Notes: a model not told the origin generated them from the letters alone. Counted from the stretch's first letter, positions 1 to 6,350 are shown. The stretch: DNA of 10,582 nucleotides from Spirochaetia bacterium (GCA_900770075.1 CAAGIZ010000089.1:1-10582); one strand, 5' to 3'. Numbers and translations are program-made.

Positions 1-98
1 CTTTTTATGCCGCTTCGCAATGAAATGAGAAGCGGCAGTTGATAAGGAAGTTCGCAACGCGAACTTGTGAATAAAAACTTTGACGCTATTTCAGGCAA
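1..98 (-). other. Possible 5' end of a leftward reading frame, cut by window edge
   Basis: On the minus strand a strong Shine-Dalgarno (AGGAGGT, complement of 111-117) is followed 12 nt later by a TTG at 98-96, and that frame stays open for 32 codons to the window edge. A leftward promoter candidate lies upstream at 198-226. Against a real gene: the spacing is long, the start is TTG, and the frame runs entirely through the three hairpins at 9-108, so the peptide may just be the translation of a repeat. No family is recognisable. The Shine-Dalgarno itself is clear; the coding call is weak. Confidence 0.22.
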
Positions 99-108
99 AG
101 TTTTTATT
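9..108. repeat. Three tandem inverted repeats (hairpin cluster)
   Basis: Three hairpins follow one another. The first has arms GCCGCTTC (9-16) and GAAGCGGC (29-36) with a 12-nt loop. The second has arms AAGTTCGC (48-55) and GCGAACTT (59-66) with a 3-nt loop. The third has arms AATAAAAACTTTG (70-82) and CAAAGTTTTTATT (96-108) with a 13-nt loop. All arms are perfect. The third ends in a T-rich tract on either strand, so it could be a weak bidirectional terminator, but its core is poor in G and C. The dense packing resembles a dispersed palindromic repeat unit; that is inference, since only one copy is visible here. Confidence 0.7.
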
Positions 109-197
109 ACACCTCCTGAAAAAAGTTGTGTGTCATTGATATACTTGCTGATGCCGTAAACGGTCATCCCAAACGTAACATCTGAATTATCTGTCAT

Positions 198-226
198 AAT
201 TTAGCAAAAAACTGGTTAAAATTCAA
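198..226 (-). promoter_or_regulatory. Candidate leftward sigma-70-type promoter
   Basis: Reading the minus strand, TTGAAT (complement of 221-226) is followed after exactly 17 nt by TAAATT (complement of 198-203). The TGC just before the -10 gives an extended -10 form. The hexamers match consensus 4 of 6 each. Transcription would start near 191 and run left through the Shine-Dalgarno at 111-117, diverging from the gene at 293. Confidence 0.4.
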
Positions 227-255
227 TTTATGGGCAATTTGCAGCCTTTTTTTCT

Positions 256-283
256 TTGAGAGAACGAAAAAAAATGGTATAAT
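256..283 (+). promoter_or_regulatory. Sigma-70-type promoter with extended -10, next to start codon
   Basis: TTGAGA (256-261, 5 of 6 to consensus), a 16-nt spacer, then a perfect TATAAT (278-283) preceded by TGG, the extended -10 form. An A/T-rich tract lies upstream. By usual spacing transcription begins around 290, only about 3 nt before the ATG at 293. The mRNA of the downstream gene would therefore have essentially no 5' leader. Confidence 0.7.
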
Positions 284-292
284 CAAAATGTT

Positions 293-1525
293 ATGTTTTT
301 TCATGGTGGAACCAATTCTCGCCGTCTGGATGACTATCTGGACTTTTCAGCTAATACCAGCCCACTGGGCGTTCACAAGGCAGCGTCCCGCGCCCTTCTG
401 GCACTGTCACTTAATCCCGATATACTTGCGGCCTATCCGGATCCGAACTGTACGGAACTTAAGGAAGCCCTTGCAAAGTACTGGAAATTCAATGGACCTG
501 TTCTGTGCGGTTCCGGTGCTGCCGACATCACCCAGCTTATTTCCATGGTTTTTGGAAAAAACGTTCAGGGAACGGCCTTTAACCTTATTGTAGAGCCGGC
601 TTTTTCTGAATACGAAAATGCCCTTCTTATGGCCTGCAGCGAAGAAAAAATCCTTCACCTTACCCTGACAGAAAAAAACGATTTTGCCTTTACGGAAGAC
701 GATTTTCAGCATCTGGAAAAAATTCTTTCCGGAGGCGTGCCGCTGATGTTTATGGCAAGTCCTTCAAATCCTGCCGGAAACGTCATGCCCCTGGAAATGA
801 TTGTGCGTATTGCAGAAATTTGCGAAAAATCAGGCACAGTCCTTGTGCTGGATTCCTGTTTCTGTCAGTTCAGCGAAGCGGCAGAAAATAATGTCAGGGA
901 ACTCATCCGCCGTTCAGAAGAATTTCCTCACCTTATAATTCTAAATGCCTTTACGAAATTTTACGGAATGGCAGGCCTTCGTCTGGGCTATGCCCTCTGC
1001 TTCAGTTCTGCGGTTTACAATCCCCTTGTAAATGCCATGCGTCCCTGGACAATCAGCACGGACGCTCAGGTTACCGGTACAGCCGTAATGCAGGCAGAGA
1101 TAGAAAGCAACAGCTGGCACCGGCAGATGCTTAAGCTTGTAAAAGAAGAACGACAGTATCTTTCGGATTATTTTGAATCCCTTGGTGCAAAAGTTTTGCG
1201 GGGGGAGGGCAACTACATTCTGGTTCAGCTGAGCGAAGGCCTTCAGAAAACTGCTTTGGAATACGCTTCCTCTGGCGAGCACAACAAAGACAAAAAAGGA
1301 CACAACGGCCCGAAAAAGCAGTCGCTTGTAAATGAACAAGACTCTTCTCCTAACCCGTTTAAGGCTCCCCTGTGTCAGGCCCTTGCCATGTCAAAAATCG
1401 TAATACGGGGGTGTTCAGACTTTTACGGAATGGATTTAAGCTGGTACAGGGTTTCCATAAAAGCCCACGAAGAAAACGTGCAGCTGGTAAAAGCCCTGAA
1501 TAAAATTTTTAAAAAGCAGGCATAA
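293..1525 (+). CDS. PLP-dependent aminotransferase-family protein (CobD/HisC-like)
   Basis: This is a 410-residue fold-type I PLP enzyme. It opens with the HGG...DFSAN.SPLG block (residues 4-26) typical of threonine-phosphate decarboxylase CobD and its HisC relatives. Expected PLP-site residues are visible: Tyr48 (AYPDPN), Asn159 (SPSNPAGN), Asp187 (VLVLDSCF), the Schiff-base Lys222 (TKFYGMAGLRLGY), the phosphate-binding Arg230 and the substrate-carboxylate Arg386 (YRVSIK). It could be the decarboxylase making aminopropanol phosphate for cobamides, a histidinol-phosphate aminotransferase, or another amino-acid aminotransferase; no neighbouring cobalamin or histidine gene decides this. It exceeds the usual family length of about 360 because of a hydrophilic Lys/Ser/Asn-rich insert near residues 325-357. 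The start at 293 is chosen because HGG must sit at the extreme N terminus. No Shine-Dalgarno precedes it, and a strong promoter ends 9 nt upstream, so translation is probably leaderless. The gene converges on the leftward operon ending at 1646. Confidence 0.85.
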   Translation: MFFHGGTNSRRLDDYLDFSANTSPLGVHKAASRALLALSLNPDILAAYPDPNCTELKEALAKYWKFNGPVLCGSGAADITQLISMVFGKNVQGTAFNLIVEPAFSEYENALLMACSEEKILHLTLTEKNDFAFTEDDFQHLEKILSGGVPLMFMASPSNPAGNVMPLEMIVRIAEICEKSGTVLVLDSCFCQFSEAAENNVRELIRRSEEFPHLIILNAFTKFYGMAGLRLGYALCFSSAVYNPLVNAMRPWTISTDAQVTGTAVMQAEIESNSWHRQMLKLVKEERQYLSDYFESLGAKVLRGEGNYILVQLSEGLQKTALEYASSGEHNKDKKGHNGPKKQSLVNEQDSSPNPFKAPLCQALAMSKIVIRGCSDFYGMDLSWYRVSIKAHEENVQLVKALNKIFKKQA

Positions 1526-1529
1526 AACC

Positions 1530-1585
1530 AAAAAAAACAGTCTCCCCTTTCAGAATAAAAATTTCATTATAAAAGGGGGACTGTT
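1530..1585 (-). terminator. Rho-independent terminator of the gabT operon
   Basis: Arms at 1536-1550 and 1572-1585 pair over 14 bp (AACAGTC and CCCCTTT against their complements) with one bulged T at 1543 and a 21-nt loop. On the minus strand the hairpin runs straight into eight T residues (complement of 1530-1537), the classic form for a leftward transcript. On the plus strand what follows is A-rich rather than T-rich, so it should work less well for the gene ending at 1525. Confidence 0.8.
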
Positions 1586-1645
1586 AAAATTAAAAATACC
1601 CGACATGGCCTTCCTTAAACCTTGTTTCAGCGGTTGCATTTTATG

Positions 1646-2758
1646 TTACAAGACGGATTCGTAGATTTTTCTTACCTGACTTTCTGTAAAACTGATGTAG
1701 CCGTTGGCTGTAAGGCGGGTCTGAACCTCAGTTGTATTTTTGGAAAACACTTCCAGATCCTCCTTTTTTGCACCGTAGAAGCTCATCGGTTTTAGCGGAA
1801 GAATTGCGTTTAGAACTTCCTCAAGTTTTTCGTAAACCTCATCTTCCCGGCAATTCAGTATTTCCTTCAGTTTTGAATTGAGGATTTTTATGGCACCATT
1901 AGGATTCATCTTCTGATAGGTTTTAAAAACGGCCGTAAAAAGCACATAGTTTGCTTCTCCGTGGGGAACATGATAGGTTCCGCCGAAAGAATAGCTCATG
2001 GCATGAACGTACCCTGTTCCTGCGTTTCCAAAGGCGATTCCTGCGTAAGTGCTGGCAAGAAGAAAATCTTTTAAACAGTCTATCAGAATGTCTTTTCCAG
2101 AGGAAATCAGTTTTAAGTAGTTGGTCAGGATGATTTCCGTTGCCTTCAGGCTGAACTGCCGGCTTATGGAAGTCGCTTTTGGCGAAAGAAAGCTTTCCAT
2201 TGCATGAACGAGGGCGTCGATGGAACTGGTTGCAAAAAATCTGTAAGGAAGACTTTCCAGCAGTTCGGGGATGAGTACGGCATGGTCTGGGTAAAGAGCA
2301 TCCGCCGCAAGCCCCATTTTTGTATGACGAACGGTTAGTTCAAGAATGGAAATGTTTGTAACCTCGCTTCCTGTTCCGCAGGTAGTTGGAACGATTACAA
2401 GTTCCCTGGTTCTTTTTGCAGGAATTTTTTTGTCGTAGAGATCCAAAACCGGATGAAAGGTTTCCAGTGCCAGAAGTTTTGCTACATCGATTATAGTTCC
2501 TCCGCCGACTGCAATCACTCTGGTGTAGGGAATGTCCTTAACGTCCTCCCAGATTTTTTCCACCATTGTGTCGGTGGGTTCCCCAGAGCCATAGTCGTTT
2601 CGGTAGATTACGGTGGCACCGTTAAGTTTTCCCTCAAAATACTTTTCTGAGGACCTGCTCATAAAAAACAGATCCCCTGGATTTAGGGCAAAGTCCCTGC
2701 AAAAATCACAAACATCGGAATATTCCGTAATTTCTGGAACTATCTTGAACGTTTTCAT
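1646..2758 (-). CDS. 4hbD: Iron-containing alcohol dehydrogenase, probable 4-hydroxybutyrate dehydrogenase
   Basis: A 370-residue group III (iron-dependent) alcohol dehydrogenase, complete and of normal length. From memory it closely resembles the Clostridium kluyveri NAD-dependent 4-hydroxybutyrate dehydrogenase (about 371 residues) throughout, including the GEP.D..., TTCGTGSEVTN, RHTK.G.A.D and YHVPHGEANY blocks. The NAD-binding glycine motif is AVGGGTIID (residues 83-91). The four expected metal ligands are Asp181, His185, His252 and His266. The likely reaction is reduction of succinic semialdehyde to 4-hydroxybutyrate with NADH in the cytoplasm. It lies 30 nt downstream of gabT on the same strand, whose product would supply that semialdehyde, and a GGCGGAAAG Shine-Dalgarno lies in the gap. 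The main alternative is a 5-hydroxyvalerate dehydrogenase acting on glutaric semialdehyde. The family is certain and the substrate likely. Confidence 0.88.
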   Translation of the reverse strand: MKTFKIVPEITEYSDVCDFCRDFALNPGDLFFMSRSSEKYFEGKLNGATVIYRNDYGSGEPTDTMVEKIWEDVKDIPYTRVIAVGGGTIIDVAKLLALETFHPVLDLYDKKIPAKRTRELVIVPTTCGTGSEVTNISILELTVRHTKMGLAADALYPDHAVLIPELLESLPYRFFATSSIDALVHAMESFLSPKATSISRQFSLKATEIILTNYLKLISSGKDILIDCLKDFLLASTYAGIAFGNAGTGYVHAMSYSFGGTYHVPHGEANYVLFTAVFKTYQKMNPNGAIKILNSKLKEILNCREDEVYEKLEEVLNAILPLKPMSFYGAKKEDLEVFSKNTTEVQTRLTANGYISFTESQVRKIYESVL

Positions 2759-2788
2759 TTGTCTTTCCGCCTGTAAATTTTTTTTTGC

Positions 2789-4153
2789 CTACCGCTTTCC
2801 TTTGCTGCACTGGCAGATTGCATTTTCGTAAATTTTAAGGCCTGCTTCAAGCTGTTCATCCGTCATTACAAGGGGACCCAAAAAGCGGATTACATTGCCG
2901 TAGGTTCCGGCATTTTCCATAATCAGTCCGTTTTTTACCGCAGTCTGAATTATGTCCGCCGTCAGTTCCGGTGCCGGCTCCTTCGAAGCCTTGTCTTTTA
3001 CAAATTCAATTCCGATCATTGCGCCGATTCCTCGGACATCTCCCACGCACTCGTATTTTTCCTTCCATTCATTAAATCGTTCTGCAAGTTTTTCCCCCAT
3101 TTTGCAGGCCCTGTCAATAAGTTTTTCGCTGTCTATCACTTCCAGAACTTTTAAGGCAGCGGCGCAGGCCAGAGCATTTCCACCAAAGGTTCCTCCGATT
3201 ACACCGCCTGGAACTGCATCGTATATTTCATCCCTTGCAATTATTGCGGCAAGAGGAACTCCTCCTGCAATCGATTTTGCTGTTGCAAGAATGTCCGGGG
3301 CACAGCCAGCTTCCTTCCAGTATTCGGAGGCAAAAAGCCTTCCCGAGCGGGCAAAACCTGTCTGCACTTCATCGGCAATGAGCATAATGCCATTTTCGTC
3401 GCAGATTTTTCTTACAGCCTTGATATATTCTATAGGAGCCGGAATAAAACCGCCTTCGCCCTGAATCGGTTCAATCACAATTGCCGCAATTGAGTCTGCC
3501 GGGGCACATTCTTCAAACACAGTATTGAGTTTTTCTATATAGTAGCCAATCGCCTTGGAATCTGGCAGTCCTTCTGGTTTTCTGTAGAGATTTGGAAATT
3601 CCGCACGGAAAATTCCACCCGGAAGCTGCCCCTGTCCTCTTGCGTATGCTTTTTTGGAAGTCATCGCCATTGTAAGGAGGGTTCGTCCGTGAAATGCACC
3701 GCTCATCACTATTATGTTTGAACGTCCGGTAAATGCCTTGGCAATCTTTACGGCGTTTTCGTCCGCTTCGGCTCCGCTGTTCGCAAACATCACTTTGTTG
3801 TGGCTTCCTTTTACAGGAACTCTTGCCCCCAGCTTTTCAGCCAGCTCAACATAACCTTCATGGGTAACAATATTGAACATTCCATGGAAATATTTTTCTG
3901 CCTGAGACTGGATTGCCTTTGTCAATTCCGGGTGGGTATGGCCTACATTCAGGACACCTACACCTCCTACCCAGTCCAGAAAAATGTTACCGTCCGGATC
4001 CTGAATCATAGCCCCGCAAGCCTTGTCCAACACTACAGGATAAACGCATTTTATTGCAGAAGGAACGACCGCTTCCCGTCTTTTTATAATCTCCCTGGCC
4101 TTTGGACCTGGAAGCTCTCCTGTAACAATTTTTGGCAGTTCATCTTTAAGCAT
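2789..4153 (-). CDS. gabT: 4-aminobutyrate aminotransferase (class III, PLP-dependent)
   Basis: A 454-residue class III aminotransferase. GABA transaminases move the amino group of 4-aminobutyrate to 2-oxoglutarate, giving succinic semialdehyde and glutamate. Visible landmarks are the phosphate-binding SGAEA (126-130), His155 in GAFHGRT stacking on the cofactor, Glu228 in IEPIQGEGG, Asp261 in ADEVQTGFARSG, the Schiff-base Lys293 in TAKSIAGG, and Thr322 in GGTFGGNALAC. The start at 4153 is chosen because AAGGAG lies about 7 nt upstream; the frame stays open to 4219 but that stretch is Arg/Cys-rich and unlike the family. It is the first gene of a two-gene operon with the 4-hydroxybutyrate dehydrogenase. 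Related class III enzymes use ornithine, putrescine or 5-aminovalerate, so the exact omega-amino acid is not settled, but the dehydrogenase partner favours GABA. Confidence 0.88.
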   Translation of the reverse strand: MLKDELPKIVTGELPGPKAREIIKRREAVVPSAIKCVYPVVLDKACGAMIQDPDGNIFLDWVGGVGVLNVGHTHPELTKAIQSQAEKYFHGMFNIVTHEGYVELAEKLGARVPVKGSHNKVMFANSGAEADENAVKIAKAFTGRSNIIVMSGAFHGRTLLTMAMTSKKAYARGQGQLPGGIFRAEFPNLYRKPEGLPDSKAIGYYIEKLNTVFEECAPADSIAAIVIEPIQGEGGFIPAPIEYIKAVRKICDENGIMLIADEVQTGFARSGRLFASEYWKEAGCAPDILATAKSIAGGVPLAAIIARDEIYDAVPGGVIGGTFGGNALACAAALKVLEVIDSEKLIDRACKMGEKLAERFNEWKEKYECVGDVRGIGAMIGIEFVKDKASKEPAPELTADIIQTAVKNGLIMENAGTYGNVIRFLGPLVMTDEQLEAGLKIYENAICQCSKGKR

Positions 4154-4246
4154 ATGCAATCTCCTTGAAAAAGTTTTCCGTTTATTCCTGCAAAACGCAG
4201 GCTGCGGACAGAATACCACCTTCGCAAGCCGGAAACTTCGGCTTAT

Positions 4247-4277
4247 TCTATAAATTTTAATGAAAAATTTGTGTGAA
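4247..4277 (-). promoter_or_regulatory. Tentative promoter for the gabT operon
   Basis: On the minus strand TTCACA (complement of 4272-4277, 5 of 6 to the -35 consensus) is followed by TATAGA (complement of 4247-4252). The 19-nt spacer is longer than optimal. It would give a leader of about 85 nt before gabT, containing two short hairpins (4187-4201 with CCTGC/GCAGG arms, and 4226-4244 with AAGCCG/CGGCTT arms, the latter near the predicted 5' end). Confidence 0.3.
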
Positions 4278-4390
4278 CTTACGGACTTTTTTGTTGCAGG
4301 CTTGTGCTTTTTTTAAGACACACAAAAAACATAAAAATTTTTGTGCAGTTTAAACATTTTTGCGCTGTTAAGAAATGTATATCATTTTCC

Positions 4391-4420
4391 TATCAATACA
4401 TCGTGCACGATGTATTGATA
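4391..4420. promoter_or_regulatory. Perfect 30-bp palindrome, probable operator
   Basis: The half-site TATCAATACATCGTG is followed immediately by its exact reverse complement, centred on GTGCAC, with no mismatch in 15 bp; symmetry stops at both edges. It lies 47 to 77 bp upstream of the binding-protein start codon and directly after a possible -10 (4380-4385), where a bound dimeric or tetrameric repressor would block transcription. The cognate regulator is not encoded in this window, and I do not recognise the motif. As RNA it would form a long stem, but no T-tract follows, so a terminator role is unlikely. Confidence 0.7.
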
Positions 4421-4467
4421 TTCACAAACATTTTACTTTCGCAATGTGCAGTTTTTGGAGGTATGTT

Positions 4468-5391
4468 ATGAAAAGATTTGCCAGAGTTTTTTTTGTTGCG
4501 GTTGCCCTGATTGTTTCGGCATCGCTTTTCGGGTGCAGGGGAAAGGAATCATCCAAAACCGAAGCGGCTTCAGCGGGAACAGGTTCTGGAGTAAGCAAAA
4601 AGCTTGCAGAATTGAGGAAGAAGGGAAAACTTGTCTTCGGTTCATCCGGTGATGAATATTCCTACATAAACCAGGCGACTGGAAAACCGGAAGGAATCGA
4701 CTCCGACATCGTTATCGAAGCATGCAGGCGGCTTGGAATTCCAAATGTCGAGATGGCCCTCATACCTTTTTCGGAACTGATACTCAACTGCAACAACGGA
4801 ACGATTGACTTGATTGCAGACGGTATGTATAACTCCAATCCAGACCGTGCAAAGAAAGTCTATTTCTGCGATTCAATCTACTGGCAGGGTGGAGCACTTG
4901 TAATCGGAAAGGACGCCCCGTACAAAAGCCAGTACGATATGGCCGGAGCAAAGGTTGGCTATACGCCGGGAACAATATGGCAGGGTGGTGTTGAAGCCTG
5001 GGCAAAAAAAGGCATTATCGGAGAAGCGGTTGCAACCGGACATCAGACGGACAGCCTTGTGGCACTTCAGTTTGGAAAAATCGATGCCTTTCTTACAGAT
5101 TCAACGGTTGTTGAAGGAATCATGATTCACAGCCCGGCTCAGATGGAAGGCCTCAAGCTTGCAGAAGGCTATGTCGATGACGAAATCCCAAGAGGTCACA
5201 TTTCCTGTGCAGTAAACCTTGAAGATGCAGATTTTGCAAAAGAACTGAACAAAGTGTTCAAGGAAATGCGTGAAGACGGAACAATCGAAAAAATCATCGT
5301 AAAGTATGGTTTTGATCCAAAACTTCACTGTTATGCACCGGATGCAGATTACGAAACAGAAATCAAGTGTCCTGTAAACATCATTGACTGA
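4468..5391 (+). CDS. Amino-acid ABC transporter substrate-binding lipoprotein
   Basis: A 307-residue family 3 extracellular solute-binding protein. Residues 1-23 form a lipoprotein signal peptide: basic MKRFAR, a hydrophobic core, then LFGC with Cys23 as the lipidation site. After a Ser/Ala/Gly linker the binding domain starts near residue 46 (LAELRKKGKLVFG). Residues that grip amino-acid substrates in HisJ/LAO-type proteins have counterparts: Arg127 in PDRAKKVYF, Gly-Thr at 168-169 in GYTPGT, and Asp211 in DAFLTDS. The protein should sit in the inner-membrane leaflet facing the periplasm and hand its ligand to the permease downstream. The start at 4468 is fixed by GGAGG at 4457-4461 and by the signal peptide. 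The C-terminal tail after residue 285 carries Cys288 and Cys301. Context suggests GABA or a related amino acid, but the retained alpha-amino-acid residues also fit ordinary polar amino acids. Confidence 0.9.
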   Translation: MKRFARVFFVAVALIVSASLFGCRGKESSKTEAASAGTGSGVSKKLAELRKKGKLVFGSSGDEYSYINQATGKPEGIDSDIVIEACRRLGIPNVEMALIPFSELILNCNNGTIDLIADGMYNSNPDRAKKVYFCDSIYWQGGALVIGKDAPYKSQYDMAGAKVGYTPGTIWQGGVEAWAKKGIIGEAVATGHQTDSLVALQFGKIDAFLTDSTVVEGIMIHSPAQMEGLKLAEGYVDDEIPRGHISCAVNLEDADFAKELNKVFKEMREDGTIEKIIVKYGFDPKLHCYAPDADYETEIKCPVNIID

Positions 5392-5596
5392 CATTGATAC
5401 GGGCGGCTTTTTTGCCGTTCAGGCGAATGGCAAAAAAACAGGCTTTGCGCGGCTGCGGCTTTCGCCTTCGACCGGCTTAGAAAGCCGTTTGCCTCTGGCA
5501 CCGCTCCAATCCTATGTCGCAGTCGTACCGCTTAGACAGCACTATTCAGCGTATCTGTCCGCTGTTTCTGATGCGGAGTTTTTATGGGAGAAAATC
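5392..5596 (+). other. Structured 205-bp spacer between binding-protein and ATPase genes
   Basis: Other gaps in this operon are 13-19 nt; this one is 205 nt, visibly richer in G and C, and full of inverted repeats. Besides the strong hairpin at 5408-5437 there are stems at 5473-5487 (CGGCTT/AAGCCG), 5535-5559 (GACAG/CTGTC) and 5558-5577 (TCCGC/GCGGA); the last is followed by TTTTT (5579-5583) like a weak terminator. The frame of the downstream ATPase stays open through the whole spacer, but the encoded peptide resembles no part of an ABC protein. It may be an inserted dispersed repeat or an element lowering ATPase and permease expression relative to the binding protein. Confidence 0.55.
5408..5437 (+). 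promoter_or_regulatory. Strong hairpin just after the binding-protein stop codon
   Basis: TTTTTTGCCGTTC (5408-5420) pairs with GAATGGCAAAAAA (5425-5437) over 13 bp with one G-T wobble and a four-base loop AGGC. It begins 17 nt after the stop codon. No T-tract follows on the plus strand, so it is more likely a 3'-end stabilising or processing stem for the binding-protein mRNA than a simple terminator; that role is inferred. Confidence 0.6.
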
Positions 5597-6331
5597 ATGC
5601 CTTTGCTTGAAATAAAAAATTTAAAAAAGAATTTCGGAGAACTTCAGGTGTTAAAAGACATAAACCTGTCCATCGAAAAAGGGGAAGTTCTTGTAATTAT
5701 TGGACCTTCCGGGTCTGGAAAGTCCACGTTCCTGCGCTGCCTTAACCTTCTTGAGCAGCCTTCCGGAGGAAGCATTTTCTTTAACGGTGCAGACATACTC
5801 CAGCCGAAATTTGATGTCGTAAAATATAGGCAGAACGTCGGAATGTGCTTTCAGAAATTCAATCTGTTCCCGTTCATGACTGTTCTGGACAATGTAACCT
5901 TTGCTCCGAAACTTGTATTGAAAAAAGACCATGAGGAAATTCATGAAAAGGCTCTGGATTTACTGGACAAGGTCGGACTAAAAAGCAAGGCTCATGTCTA
6001 TCCTTCCGCCCTTTCAGGAGGCCAGCAGCAGCGCGTCGCCATTGCCCGTGCTCTGGCTATGGATCCTCAGATGATGCTGTTTGACGAGCCTACTTCTGCA
6101 CTGGATCCTGAACTGGTTGGAGAAGTCCTTTGCGTAATGAAGGACCTGGCTCAAAGCGGAATGACCATGGCAACGGTTACGCATGAGATGGGGTTTGCCC
6201 ACGATGTTGCAGACAGGGTCATCTTTATGGATGCAGGGTATGTTGTTGAAGACAATTCTCCGGATGAGATTTTCTCAAATCCAAAGAATGAGCGTACAAA
6301 AGCCTTTCTTTCGCGGATTTTGAACAAGTAG
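5597..6331 (+). CDS. Polar amino-acid ABC transporter ATP-binding protein (GlnQ/HisP-like)
   Basis: A 244-residue ATPase that powers import by binding the cytoplasmic loops of the permease. All ABC motifs are intact: Walker A GPSGSGKST (36-44), Q-loop Gln86 in CFQKFNLFPFMTVLDNV, signature LSGGQQQRVAIARAL (139-153), Walker B MLFDEPTSALDPE (160-172) and switch His196 in TVTHEMGFA. The short length and the NLFPFMTVLDNV block are typical of the polar amino-acid (GlnQ/HisP/ArtP) subfamily. The start at 5597 is chosen because GGGAG lies 6 nt upstream and the conserved family N terminus (LLEIKNLKKNFG) begins immediately; the open frame back to 5384 is spacer sequence. The permease gene follows after 19 nt. 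Confidence 0.95.
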   Translation: MPLLEIKNLKKNFGELQVLKDINLSIEKGEVLVIIGPSGSGKSTFLRCLNLLEQPSGGSIFFNGADILQPKFDVVKYRQNVGMCFQKFNLFPFMTVLDNVTFAPKLVLKKDHEEIHEKALDLLDKVGLKSKAHVYPSALSGGQQQRVAIARALAMDPQMMLFDEPTSALDPELVGEVLCVMKDLAQSGMTMATVTHEMGFAHDVADRVIFMDAGYVVEDNSPDEIFSNPKNERTKAFLSRILNK

Positions 6332-6350
6332 GCTGCTGGAGGACGGAAAA

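Larger units (their letters stand above)
4154..4467. promoter_or_regulatory. Divergent intergenic control region between gabT and the ABC operon
   Basis: This 314-bp gap separates the two operons and is strongly A/T-rich in its middle. It holds the gabT Shine-Dalgarno and tentative promoter on the left, the 30-bp palindrome at 4391-4420, and the GGAGG Shine-Dalgarno (4457-4461) of the binding-protein gene on the right. A separated inverted repeat, TTTGTGTG (4268-4275) and CACACAAA (4319-4326), lies between the two promoter zones and overlaps the tentative gabT -35. For the rightward operon, TATCAT (4380-4385) is a possible -10 but lacks a good -35. No convincing gene was seen here. Confidence 0.6.

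Noticed and set aside
288..593. 101-codon frame starting at ATG 288
   Set aside because: It overlaps the strongly supported gene at 293 in another frame and has no recognisable features.
941..1339. 132-codon open frame on the minus strand within the CobD/HisC-like gene
   Set aside because: Shadow of a gene with intact catalytic residues; Phe/Val/Leu-rich with no motif.
2952..3464. 170-codon open frame on the plus strand opposite gabT
   Set aside because: It is antisense to conserved gabT codons, Ser/Ala/Pro-rich as expected for a shadow frame, and has no recognisable motif.
4154..4219. Longer start for gabT at 4219
   Set aside because: The added residues are Cys/Arg-rich and not family-like, and AAGGAG just before 4153 fits the shorter start.
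4391..4420. The 30-bp palindrome as an intrinsic terminator
   Set aside because: It has no natural loop, is not followed by a T-tract on either strand, and lies upstream of a gene start rather than after a gene.
4375..4467. Longer start for the binding protein at ATG 4375
   Set aside because: It would put 31 residues ahead of a clear lipoprotein signal peptide and translate through the 30-bp palindrome; GGAGG at 4457-4461 supports 4468.
5384..5596. In-frame upstream extension of the ABC ATPase from a TTG at 5384
   Set aside because: The family's N terminus begins at 5597 with its own Shine-Dalgarno, and the 71 upstream residues resemble no ABC domain; this is the open but non-coding spacer.
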